Assembly (NCBI RefSeq): GCF_963583255.1
Contig: NC_084807.1
Location: 25,860,381 to 25,924,380 of the forward strand
Length of the DNA stretch: 64,000 nucleotides
Direction of reading: 5' to 3'
From: Pyrus communis
Lineage: Eukaryota; Streptophyta; Magnoliopsida; Rosales; Rosaceae
A program made the position numbers and the translations under genes. Positions 19,782 through 30,414 of this stretch are shown piece after piece (within the stretch, counting starts at the first letter, position 1; each line of letters begins with the position of its first letter). Under the pieces are notes generated by a model, which did not search any database, had not been told where the DNA came from, and saw nothing but the letters and a program-made list of their open reading frames with translations.

Positions 19782-22700
19782 CTATGTGTCTATGATAAGG
19801 CGTGCCAAATACAGAGTGTCAGGAAGATGTACTAGTCTTTTGCAGTTTATCAGTTTTAAATACTGAAGCCCCGTAAGCCGTTCAATCCAGGGGAAAAGCT
19901 CTTTGATAGATGTTCCATCCAAGAAAAGCTCTCTTAATCCTTCCATATTTTCTTCAATGCTTGGAAACACCTCAAATTTTGTACAACCAGAAAGAGAGAG
20001 ACAGACAAGGTACTTGAGTTGACATATGCTGCTTGGAAGATACTTCAGTTCCTTGCAATCATCTAGGCGTAAATAACTTAACCCCGTGAGATTATTAATT
20101 GATGAGGGCAATTCTCTAATTCTTGACGTGTATAAATCAAGCTCTACTAACCCCTCAATCACTTCTGGAATCTCTGGAAACATTTCAAGACTCGAGCAGC
20201 CGAAAAGATTAAAGGTTTTGAGAGATTTCATACGAATGCTGGTTGGAAGACACTTAAGTTCCTCGCAATCATTTAGATTCAAATGAATCAAACCCGTGAG
20301 ATTATTAATTGACGGGGGTAGTTCTTTAATTTTTGACCCGGATAAATCAAGCTCTTCTAACCCCTCAATCACTTATGAAATCTCTGGAAACATCTCAAGA
20401 CTCCAGCAGCCATAAAGATTAAAGGTTTTGAGAGAATTCATACGAATGCTGCTTGGAAGACTCTTAAGTTCCTCGCAATCATCTAGGTTCAGACGACTCA
20501 TCCCCGTGAGATTATTAATTGATGGGGGCAGTTCTTTAATTTTTGACCCGGATAAATACAACTCTTCAAACCCCTCAATCACTTTTGAAATCTCTGGAAA
20601 CATCTCAAGACTACAGCAGCTAGAAAGATTAAAGGTTTTGAGAGATTTCATACCAATGCTGCTTGGAAGATTCTTAAGTTCCTTGCAATTTTCTAGGTTC
20701 AAATCACTCAACCCCGTGAGATTATTAATTGACGGGGGTAGTTCTTTAATTTTTGACCCGGATAAATCAAGCTCTTCTAACCCCTCAATCACTTCTGAAA
20801 TCTCTGGAAACATCTCAAGACTCCAGCAGCCATAAAGATTAAAGGTTTTGAGAGATTTCATACCAATGCTGCTTGGAAGACTCTTAAGTGCCTTGCAATT
20901 TTCTACGTTCAAATGACTCACCCCGTGAGATTATTAATTGACGGGGGTAGTTCTTTAATTTTTGACCCGGATAAATCAAGCTCTTCTAACCCCTCAATCA
21001 CTTCTGAAATCTCTGGAAACATCTCAAGACTCCAGCAGCCAGAAAGATTAAAGATTTTGAGAGATTTCATACAAATACTGCTTGGAAGACTCTTAAGTTC
21101 CTTGCAATTTTTTAGGTTCAGATGACTCATCCCCGTGAGATTATTGATTGACGAGGACAGCTCTTTAATTTTTGACCCGGATAAATCAAGCTCTTCTAAC
21201 CCCTCAATCACTTCTGAAATCTCTGGAAACATCTCAAGACTCCAGCAGCCAGAAAAATAAAGGTCTTAAGAGATTTCATACAAATGCTGCTTGGAAGACT
21301 CTTAAGTTCCTTGCAATTTTTTAGGTTCAGATGACTCATCCCCGTGAGATTATTGATTGACGAGGACAGCTCTTTAATTTTTGACCCAGATAAATCAAGC
21401 TCTTTTAACCCCTCAATCAATTCTGAAATCTTTGGAAACATCTCAAGACTACAGCAGCCACAAAGATTAAAGGTTTTGAGAGATTTCATACGAATGCTGC
21501 TGGGTAAAATCTTAAGTTCTTTGCACCCATTCAGATTCAATAAAACAAGGTTTGTAAGAGTCGAAATAGACGGGTGAACCTCAACTAATCTTATACAACT
21601 TTGAAGAATTAGCCTCTCAAGATTTGGCACATTTGTGAAGTCAGGGGTTTCCTTAAGGTATATACAATAACTTAAATTGATGAATTTCAACTTTTCCAGC
21701 ATCTGTTAAAGCATTCAGGAAAACATGCATTATTTAATCAAGACATCTCACTCAAAACCCAAACATTTAAGAGAAACAAATACATGTAATGATTGTACGT
21801 ACCTCGGTTCCTTCCCAAAGTCGGTTAATGAGACTATATTGCATGTCAAGTTCCAAAAGATTTTTGAATTGAAGGTTGGATGGCAAAGACTTGAGAGGGA
21901 AATCAAACCAGGAGAGATACCTCAAGTTAAGTAACTTAAAGGTCCCAATCAGGTGGTGTTTGCAGTAATCATGTTTAAAAGGGTAGTCCCTATGACCGAT
22001 CTTGAGAAGTCTTAGTTGAGTCATACTAACAAAAGCTTCAGCATTTAAGCATTCCCACTTTGAGCATGAGACATCCACGATTACGCTTTCAATTGCTTTC
22101 GTAGCCTGTGCAAAGTACAGGAAAATATAGAGAACCTTAGTTTAGATTATGAAATTAATGCTTGTTTCTTAAGGAGCCGTTTGATAATCATTTCATTTAA
22201 ACTATCATTTCGTTTTTAGTTTAATTGTTTTCAATTTTCAATTATTAAAACAATAAAAACTAAAAATTAAAAATTAAAAACAAAATGGGGTATCAATCAG
22301 GCTTAAGAAATTGATTTTGGTCAAAAGTTGAAGCTTTCTACTAGCAATTGCAAAAGAAAAAGATTTCTCACCGTATTTTGAGTTAGCACGTGATGAACAT
22401 CTTTAAACTATCATTTCGTTTTTAGTTTAATTGTTTTCAATTTTCAATTATTGAAAAAATGAAAATTAAAAATGAAAAATGGAAACAAAAGTGGTTATCG
22501 AACGAGCTTAAGAAATTGATTTTGGTCAAAATTTGAAGCTTTCTACTAAACATTGCATAAGAAAAAAAATTATCACCGTTTTTTTAGTTAGTACATGATG
22601 AACATCTTCATAACTCCACAACCTACTTCGTCTCCCAGGCTCTTTGATAGATTCTTGGTGGACGCTTTCCCGACCCATGTCCACTAATAAATCATGCATC

Positions 22701-23664
22701 TCCGGTTCCCCCTTCCATGAGAAAATTAAGAGAGCTCGATCGATTAGAACTCTTATTCCAATATCAGGATAGAAACCACAGCTGTGCAGAATTTCAGTTG
22801 CATAGTCTTCTCTCATTCCTTAAAAGAAACATGCAATATCTAGAAAGATATCCCTCTCCGTGTCATCTAGTCCATCGAACCTTGTTTTAAGCACATCATG
22901 AATTCCCTTTTGAGGGATTTTTCCTTATTTTTTCTAACTCATATTCCCACTGGCATACAGTTTTGCTTTCAAGAAAAGCTCCCAACACTTTGAGTGCTAA
23001 AGGCAGACCTTGAGCATATTTTACGGCACGACTCGAGAGATATTATAATCTCTGTTGGGTTGGTTTTTTCTAAAGGCGTACCGCCTAAAGAGTTCTAGAG
23101 CTCCATAATCACTTAAAATCTTGGGCTTATATATCTCATCAGCTATGCTTAGTAATTGCGAATCTCTAGTTGTTAAAATAATTCTACTTCCACCACCAAA
23201 GGAATGTTGCTCTCCAAGTAAAGCTTCAATTTGTTCTAATTCGTCCACATCATCAACAACAATAAGAACTTTTCTCTGACCTAGGCTATTTAACATCACC
23301 TGGAAACCTTTATTCGAAACGTCGAAACTCCCCACCTTGTTGTTCGAGATACTCGATAGAAGTTCTGCCTGCATATGTAGTTTGCCATGCTTCATGAAAC
23401 CTTCCTTGAAATTTTCAAGAAAGCAACAAGCTTCAAATCAACTTGCGATTTTATCATAAACAACTCTAGCGATGGTTGTTTTACCTAAACCACTCATACC
23501 CCATATTCCAACAATGCGAACATCATTAGTTTTAACTCCAAGAGGATGCAATAATGAATGCATGTTATGCAACCAAGCCATTATCTTTGCTTCTTGATGA
23601 TGAGATGTGGATCAATTTCTTAAAAACATCTTCTACAATTTTCTCAATAAGCTCTGCATCATCC
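19782..23664 (-). pseudogene. TNL pseudogene with seven 210-bp LRR units and no TIR exon
   Basis: Exon borders correspond to those of the intact gene: NB-ARC 23664-22577, exon 3 22105-21803 (303 bp), LRR exon 21702-19782. The P-loop survives as GMSGLGKTT and kinase-2 as LIVVDDVD. However, the NB-ARC exon has a TAA after DNGLVA, a deletion before the P-loop, a TGA after YDKIAS, and frameshifts near 23040 and 22926. The LRR exon has single-base deletions near 21255 and 20920 and a TAA at about 20373. Upstream of 23664, where the TIR exon should be, lies an OMA1 fragment. Near 22180-22580 the intron and the end of the NB-ARC exon are partly duplicated in tandem. Confidence 0.88.
20150..21480 (-). 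repeat. 210-bp LRR-coding units (7 copies) in the TNL pseudogene
   Basis: The word TGAAATCTCTGGAAACATCT and close variants recur at 20166, 20376, 20586, 20796, 21005, 21215 and 21424. The period is 210 bp, with two 209-bp steps that mark the single-base deletions breaking the frame. Same unit as in the intact TNL, two more copies. Confidence 0.92.
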
Positions 23665-23816
23665 CTGTCATATGAGATGTTGATGTATATGTTTTTAACT
23701 ACAAAACTACTACAACTTCAGATGAGAAAAAAAAAATGAAAAAATGTAACTACGTCAGTAGTTGCATGGTGATTACTGATTGTTCTAAAGAAAGCTTTCA
23801 ACCCCGCGTCCTGCTC

Positions 23817-24010
23817 TTACATCATGGTATATATAGCTACTGCTTCTTCCATGATCTTAGCATGAGCCAGCAACTCAGCTCTCTTTTTCCCAGATGGATG
23901 GGTTGAAAGATAACCTCTGAGTGCATCGTCACCACCAATAACCTTGCTCAACTTCACATACACAGTTAGACACACTCTGGGATCATATCCATCAGAAGCC
24001 CAATTCCATC
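23817..24010 (-). pseudogene. OMA1-like metalloprotease exon fragment, copy 2
   Basis: Acceptor at 24011-24013, then the same exon as at 15717-15875, with GYDPRVCLTVYVKLSKVIG, ALRGYLSTHPSGKKRAELLAHAK and MEEAVAIYTMM. It carries the same out-of-frame loss after CTTCTGAT, so the defect predates the duplication. It sits where the TIR exon of the TNL pseudogene would be expected. Confidence 0.72.
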
Positions 24011-24629
24011 CTGTGTAAGAGAGAGCATGAGAACACGAACATGAAAAACGAAACAATTGTATTCAGCATTTTGTCAAGCTATCAATTGGTACACAAGCAT
24101 TACGATGTAATAATCATGTTAAAATAAAACATAAAAAGCAAGACTACACATCCAAGCTTTAATCCAAAGAATTCTCAATTAGTAATCCAAAGCTTATTGA
24201 TTATCATTCAGTTAGTCCAGAGACACTCAACCTATCCGACTATTTTACGACGTTATCAAAAACTACTACTACTACTTTCCAGGTGAAACATGAAAGGGTA
24301 AAAAAGCAAACATGAATCACTAGATTTACCACAAATGATATGCCGAATAATCTAACAGTAAGTATCAGACTAATCCAACGGTATCACAGAGCATATATCG
24401 ATAAGAAAAATAAAAAAATTACTGTTACCTTACCGAAAGCTCCATTATTCTGTAAGGTAATATTGGAGGTCACTATCATCTTTCCCGTGATCAGTGAATA
24501 GAAGCCTAAGATCTGACTCTTGGATTCAAGTCATGGGTTTGGGTTGCATTTCTCTAGTCTCATGTTTGAGTACCATGTTCATCTTAACATACTCCTCTTT
24601 TTTTTTTATCAAACATCTTAACATACTCA

Positions 24630-25003
24630 GGGATGTGTTCAATTGGGGATTTGAGAGATTTTAATAGATTTATAAATCTATAATTTTTTATGGAGTTTAA
24701 TTGATTTATAGATATTTCATGTAAAATTTTGATTTAATTCCCGTGAAATCTCATAGGAAGATGCGAGGCTTGAGGATGCTTAAAATACACTACGAAATCT
24801 CTCCAATTGAATTCCTCAACTTTTTCAAATTCTTTAAAATTAATTTTTAATTGAATACACGTTGAATGTTGTAAACTTCTTTGAAATCGTAATTGAATGC
24901 ATCCAGATTTCTAAAGATTTTAATAAATCATCTTAAAATTCTTATTGAATACTTTGAATTTTAAATAATCACTTAAAATTCTAATTGAATGCCCTTAGAT
25001 TCA
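24630..25003. mobile_element. MITE with TTCAATT-type ends (Harbinger-like)
   Basis: Left end GGATGTGTTCAATTGGGGA near 24631; right end AATTCTAATTGAATGCCCTTA near 25000, an imperfect inverted repeat. The interior is AT-rich with many AATTCTTTAAAAT words and no coding. Family call by word resemblance only. Confidence 0.55.
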
Positions 25004-25293
25004 TTAAATAAATAAAAAAATTCAAAGTCCCATTTAAATACATCACCCTTAATAAATTGTACATTACATTATATCATGACAGAAATAGTCACACAAGGAA
25101 AGAGATACAACCAAGTAGGGAATACCAAGGTCCTGAGCACATTAGCTCGTGCCTCCGGATTCTGCAATTCGGGTCAGGTTCCGAAGTTCGAGCTCACATT
25201 TGATGATCAAATTCCTCACATTTGATCCAACGGTGGCAATTGGCAAACCCACCTCGGATTCAAAAAATGCGGCTCACGCTCCCTCTCTTTTAC
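25004..25293. other. Spacer before the snoRNA promoter
   Basis: Nothing coding seen; becomes GC-richer towards the promoter at 25294. Confidence 0.35.
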
Positions 25294-25324
25294 AAAACCC
25301 TAGCAAAACCTCGGCCCTATAAAT
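25294..25324 (+). promoter_or_regulatory. Telo-box and TATA box of the snoRNA locus
   Basis: AAAACCCTAG (telo-box, 25294-25303) lies about 15 bp before TATAAAT (25318-25324). This arrangement is typical of plant snoRNA and translation-machinery genes. The transcript would start near 25350, ahead of the hairpin at 25394 and the C/D snoRNA at 25611. Confidence 0.6.
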
Positions 25325-25393
25325 CCCTTTCACATCCGCCGCAGGATGCACCCAAATGCTCCTTTCTCTTCCCTTTCACGCACTAATCCCTAG

Positions 25394-25473
25394 CAGAGGC
25401 GATGGGATTCCCAGTTGCTTCTCCGTCGGAGAAACCATTCCAACTGCTCCATCTTTTTGCACCATCGCCTCTG
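25394..25473 (+). ncRNA. Strong stem-loop in the leader of the snoRNA locus
   Basis: A perfect 12-bp stem pairs CAGAGGCGATGG (25394-25405) with CCATCGCCTCTG (25462-25473). Inside, CAGTTG (25412-25417) pairs with CAACTG (25441-25446), and TTCTCC (25419-25424) with GGAGAA (25428-25433) around a GTC loop. The nested paired segments with internal loops suggest a functional folded RNA, possibly H/ACA-like or a processing signal. No H or ACA box is obvious and I know no named RNA with this sequence. It also overlaps a short open frame. Confidence 0.45.
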
Positions 25474-25610
25474 TTTCTTTTTTATTTATTTACTTAATTA
25501 TTTGAGCAATTTCCTTTATCCTTCCATTCATATTTCAGATTTTCAGCTTGTTTATTTTTATCCGAAAAATAAAATCAAAGTGTATGGGTTTTTTGCAATT
25601 TTGTTGGGTG

Positions 25611-25702
25611 AGGCCGGTGATGATCAAAACATATTTTGCCTACATTGCTTGATTATCTCATTTTTATTGAGATAATGATAAAATCATATGTATCTGAGGC
25701 CT
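25611..25702 (+). ncRNA. Box C/D snoRNA, predicted 25S rRNA 2'-O-methylation guide
   Basis: Terminal stem AGGCC (25611-25615) with GGCCT (25698-25702), box C TGATGA (25618-25623), box D CTGA (25694-25697), box C'-like TGATAA (25676-25681) and a degenerate D' CTTGA (25648-25652). Between D' and C' is a perfect 9-bp hairpin, ATTATCTCA with TGAGATAAT. The 12-nt guide TTGCCTACATTG (25636-25647), just before D', is complementary to CAATGTAGGCAA in 25S rRNA as I remember it. Size (92 nt), boxes, stem and guide agree with an authentic C/D snoRNA. The specific snoRNA name is not known to me. Confidence 0.75.
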
Positions 25703-25929
25703 TCCCGGAAGAACGAGCTTTATTTTATTTTTTATTTTTTGGGTAAAATGTATTATTTCAAATCTTAATATTTCAAAATCCTGAAAATTTTTAAATTTTG
25801 ATTAAAATGATAGGTTTTGTTGATATTTTCGATATATCACTTAAATAGTGAAGAAAATCTTAATTTCGTCTTATTAAATATATCAGATTCGGTTTGACAT
25901 TTGCAATATATTTTGATATTTTCTCGATG

Positions 25930-25992
25930 CCAAGAGTCGAACTTAAGACTGTTAACCATAAGAATTGAAGTGAGCTACACCTACGTTATAAC
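25930..25992 (-). repeat. tRNA-derived SINE-head-like segment
   Basis: On the minus strand, GGTGTAGCTCACTTC resembles an A box, followed after about 30 nt by GTTCGACTCTTGG, a B-box-like word. No acceptor-stem pairing. Similar to the neighbouring segment at 26032-26102. Confidence 0.35.
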
Positions 25993-26031
25993 AAAAAAAA
26001 AATATATATATATATATATTAAAGTTAGTAT

Positions 26032-26102
26032 TCCGGTGCTAGGATTTGAACCTGGATGAAAACTTTTCACCAATAAGACTTTTTGTAGTGAACTACACCG
26101 GA
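26032..26102 (-). tRNA. tRNA-like sequence (pseudo-tRNA or SINE head)
   Basis: 71 nt on the minus strand. The acceptor-like ends TCCGGTG and CACCGGA pair perfectly over 7 bp. GGTTCAAATCC fits the T-arm/B box, with a T stem of four pairs and one mismatch. The D arm and anticodon arm do not fold properly, so a functional tRNA is unlikely. It could be a decayed tRNA or the head of a SINE. Confidence 0.35.
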
Positions 26103-26859
26103 CGACTTGATAAATCATGACGAAATAAACTATTAAATGTACTCCTTACGTTGTGCAGTGCACATACTGGATAAACAATTAGTGCACATAACGTAGTTAT
26201 CTGATTTGTGGGGAATGGTGACGCTTACCGCTTAATTTCATCATTGGATCAGTTTAAATTTTGAGATCTGTGAAGTGAATAAATACAAATTTCAAAATTT
26301 AAATCTATTAAATAATAATAAATATGGTAATGAGGAAAAATGCACTCGTAACTTAGGGTTTACATACACACTCTCAGACTTAAATAACAATTTTCATGCT
26401 TTCCAACAACACAAAATTTTTATAACTAAGAATCAATCAAAACATAATAATTGAATGAACGAGGATTTCTTTTATTTTTTCCAAATTTCCTGAAGGTTTT
26501 TTCTATAAAATTTATGGTGTCATGATTGCCTTAAAAGAATCATAAATGTGTTCCTTAAAAAATAATATGAAACCATATTTGAGTTCTTATGTTTATTGTT
26601 TTAACTCGATCTATTATTTGAAGCCGCGCCTCCACCAAAAGAAATTCATACCTATATTTTTTTCTATAACGAGTGACTAATAAGTCCAACCGTTTTTCAA
26701 CACCACAAAATAAGTTACAACCCGAATACTAACTGTCTTTTTGGGTGATCAAACCAAAAATTTCTTGAACATGATTGTACGTACTGTGGAGCCTAAAATA
26801 ATCTCAAAAATTCTAAAGATGACATGTGGACTTTTGCTCAAAAAAAACAAGATTGTCCT

Positions 26860-27530
26860 TATTAAATGTGCAGGCTCCTCATATACTTCCACCTCACACC
26901 CATGAAGGTCTCAGCAATTGAATACGACTATCCACAACTCACCTATCATTGGCAAGGAAAAGTCAAAGCTTTAAAGATAATGATTAATTACCCAAATTCT
27001 ATCTTTAATACATCTGCAATTGAAGATTGACTCCTTTAAGTAAGTAATCCCTATCTAAATCAATTAAAGATAATTACTCCATTATCTCAAGATATTATTT
27101 CCTATTTAATATATTGATAATATTTCTCTATAAAACCTTGGTCAATAGGATGCTGCCATGTGTAGGATAAATCCCTAGCACCATGGCCGGCCACTCCCCT
27201 ATATATACCCCATACTCTACCAAATTTCGTAAGCTTTTACAATCTTAAAAAGTCCTAAGCACTTGAGAAACTAACTTAGGCATTGGAGTTCCATTGGCAG
27301 TGGGCACGTGAAGCTTGGGTCCTTAATCAAAGGATCAAAGGGGCTTGGGTCCTTAATCAAATGTGTTCATTGTTTTGCAGATGCATTTTTATTAAAGCCA
27401 AAGACGACGAAAATTTGCATCAATACATACAACCATTAATTTTTGTGAGCAGACATGGCCGCATGCAGTTGTTACAGTCCTTACCAACTCACCAGTTACA
27501 CAAACTTATAGCAAGAATCTCAAATTGCTA
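26860..27530 (+). repeat. LTR-like fragment (Ty3-gypsy type, solo or partial)
   Basis: Contains a TATA-like CCCTATATATACCCC near 27196, then AAGCTTTTACAATCTTAAAA and CACTTGAGAAACTAACTTAGGC words that I associate with Rosaceae gypsy LTR leaders. A short internal duplication, GCTTGGGTCCTTAATCAAA, occurs twice near 27313-27361. No partner LTR or coding region is in the window and the borders are uncertain. Confidence 0.4.
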
Positions 27531-30300
27531 GTAGTAGTACGCGCGGTGGTAGTTGATGAAAAATATATATCCCACCATCCCCATTTATGATAAATTGTAA
27601 GATATGACCATCAATTAAATATATATCCCATAGATTTAATAATTAATTTTTGCACCGAATGTTCCATGTTTAATTTCCCTTCCCCCAAATTGCTTGTATA
27701 AAAAATACATTGTGAGTTGTTCAATGTTTAATATACCAGTATTGGTGAAAATATCAATATGCAAATTTGTGGAATGTCAACAAATGTATAGAATATCGAT
27801 ATCGGTTGCTTTTAATGGAAATGATGAAAATTTAAAATGAAACTTTAGGAATTGTCTGACATTGGTTTGGATGAAATATAATAGTTTTTCTAATAGTTTA
27901 CATATGTGTCGGAAATAGCAACAATATTCGTCGATTTTAGCCTAGATATAAGAGTTTTCCTTACATGAGGTGAAGTTTAATCTTCACCCTTTTTCCATAT
28001 CTTTCTCTATTTATTTTTTTTTAATATTTTCATCGAAGAAATTTTAAACATTAGAGTTTCTTTATCTTGTCCTCATGAATAAATATTTCACAATCCGGCA
28101 AGTGGTTCTCCAAGATGACTTGAAGGAGAAGATCATGGACACCTATGAAAATTAAAATTGGTGACATCATGTGTACTTATATGATGCCATTGCCCTTCTC
28201 TTTTCCTTTTTGGTCCATTAGGGAAGCCATGCCGTTGCCAACTGTGAGTGAAGTCGTGCCGTTGCCAAATGTGAGTGAAGTCGTGCCGTTGCCAAGGTGA
28301 GTGAAACCATGAGCAGTGGAGGTCATGGGTAATGCCATATGCGATGGTGGATCTAAGAAAAAATATTCAGAGGGTCATATTTAAAAGTGTAAAACATTAC
28401 CTAGACATATGATAATTTTAAAAATTAACTCATAGTTCCATCATTCATAATTTATAGAACAAATAACAATACAAATTATAATTGTGCAAGACGTGTTTTC
28501 AGTATAAATTAGCATGCTATCACTCAACCCCCATTAGGTTATGCAATGAACTTTCACAATATTTATAGCAAAAAAAGATCTCCATTGAAGTAGTAGGAAC
28601 CAGTAGAATCCAAATCAATGTAATTAGTAAATACACGTTCCTCCCATCTCCACCATTTTATATTTGCAAGACTATCGGTTCCTTTCAATTGAGAAAATTC
28701 AGCTGACCCCCTTTGCCCCTTAATGGATCCGCCAGTGGTCATATGCTATTGCCCTTTTATTTTCTTTTTCTTCTGCCATGAACAAAGTCATAGGTAAGTA
28801 GGTGATTACGTGATTAATTGGGCACTCTGAAAAGAAGGGAGACGCGTAGTGTTAGTGCAGGCTCGAAAGTCAAAAGGTTAATGAGGCATGTGGATGGAAA
28901 GCCTGCCCTAAAGACGTTTGTGTTCCTTTGCTGAGTGCCTTTTTTTCCTCTCTTCCTGGAAAATTCACTCTACTGATCTCTGGCCTGTTTTGTGTGGTAT
29001 GAAACAAAACGGTCAAATAGTGCATAACAATTTAACATATAGAAAGTTAGTGCTGCCGGAGATTAATTGGTGTCCATAGAAATTACATGATATCAACTTA
29101 AACTTTATCCAACATATTAGGCCATCTCCGACAAAAGCCTAAACATAATTCAGTCTAACATTATAATCTTGCAAAAAATTATTTTTTGATAAACGATGTT
29201 AGGTCATACTCATATACTATTTTTAATCAAAAAGGACTAAACCTAGCCCCTTAATAATTTATTATTTTAAACCTTATACTTCAAATTTATTGATTAATTA
29301 AATTAAATTATTGTTGCATGTTTTCAAATTTAACCATTTAATTTGAATCAATATTGCAACTGAAGAGCTAAATCCCCAAAAAGGGCTAAGAGGGGGTCTA
29401 TATTTGGCCAGCTTGATACCACTTTGGCCAATAATCGTTTGGTAGTGTCCATAGAATTATATCTTAGTCATTAGTTGGAGATGAATTTTTAAACAAATAA
29501 GATCATTTTTAATTTTTGAATATTTAACCTTCTTAGTTGAAGATAACATTATTCTTGCTGTTTCATATCAAAAATGTTCATTTGACCCCAATGATCACTC
29601 ATTTCTGTAGTGTTTATCTAGACTTACACGAAATAAAAGTTGGTAAAGTGATAGTGTTTTAAAGTCGTATTCAAAAAAGCAATAGTCATGTTTCTAATCC
29701 TCCAATCTACGACAAAAGAATTATACCATTTGATCCTTTATCATCCAAAAAATTGTAGAAAAAAAAAAGAAAAGAACGCATCATATAAGGATTTAACCAT
29801 GAATCCGTTTTTCTTTTACTTACAAATTTTACAAAGAGGCATGCTTGTGAGTATTTTACGTGTCATAAAATAAGAGAGGGATACATAAATTTATATCATT
29901 TTTTCATTTAGAGGAATGCAAACCAAAAAATGTATAACCAATAGAAATTGAGCATGTCAACACTTTAGTAATAGTCCAACCATCAACTTCTATATCATTT
30001 AGCTTACAAATTTACAAATTTAATCTTTTATTACTCCTTCACTTATATATGATATGTGGAGTATCTTGTAAAAATCTCTGTCCTTTACCAGCCACAGCTA
30101 ATCAAATTCATTGCTCTGTCAGTAAAACAAGCGGAAGCAGGTGGCAAAAGATGAGTAGGTGAATCTATAAATATTACAGCAGTTAATGCTTTTATGATGT
30201 ATAGCAAAATTATCCAGTGTATTAGGTTTAGGATAGATCACATCCATAAGTTTCATTCTTTGAGTATGTTGTCCAAGCGAATACAAATGCCACTGGACTT
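27531..30300. other. AT-rich intergenic DNA, no gene seen
   Basis: About 2.7 kb without a recognisable gene. Includes a short minisatellite at 28213-28300. The open frame at 29688-29873 has no domain. Confidence 0.5.
28213..28300. repeat. Minisatellite, about 27-bp unit, roughly 3 copies
   Basis: The word GTGAGTGAAGTCGTGCCGTT followed by GCCAA recurs near 28242, 28269 and 28296 with edge variation. Confidence 0.7.
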
Positions 30301-30304
30301 TGTC

Positions 30305-30312
30305 TATATAAA
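30305..30312 (+). promoter_or_regulatory. TATA box of the P450 gene
   Basis: TATATAAA about 103 bp upstream of the ATG, predicting a start near 30335 and a 5' UTR of about 80 nt rich in TCTCT. Confidence 0.65.
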
Positions 30313-30414
30313 GTGCTCAGCAACTTCATCAACCTAATCATCTCTCTCTTTCTCTGCTTTTAAATTTGTTTTGGTTACAGAGAGAGAAGTTGATAATCTA
30401 AGCTAGGGTTATCC

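Larger units (their letters stand above)
25703..26859. other. AT-rich intergenic DNA with tRNA-like repeats
   Basis: No protein gene. Contains a (TA)n run near 26001-26020 and two tRNA-like segments on the minus strand. The rest is low-complexity AT-rich sequence. Confidence 0.45.
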
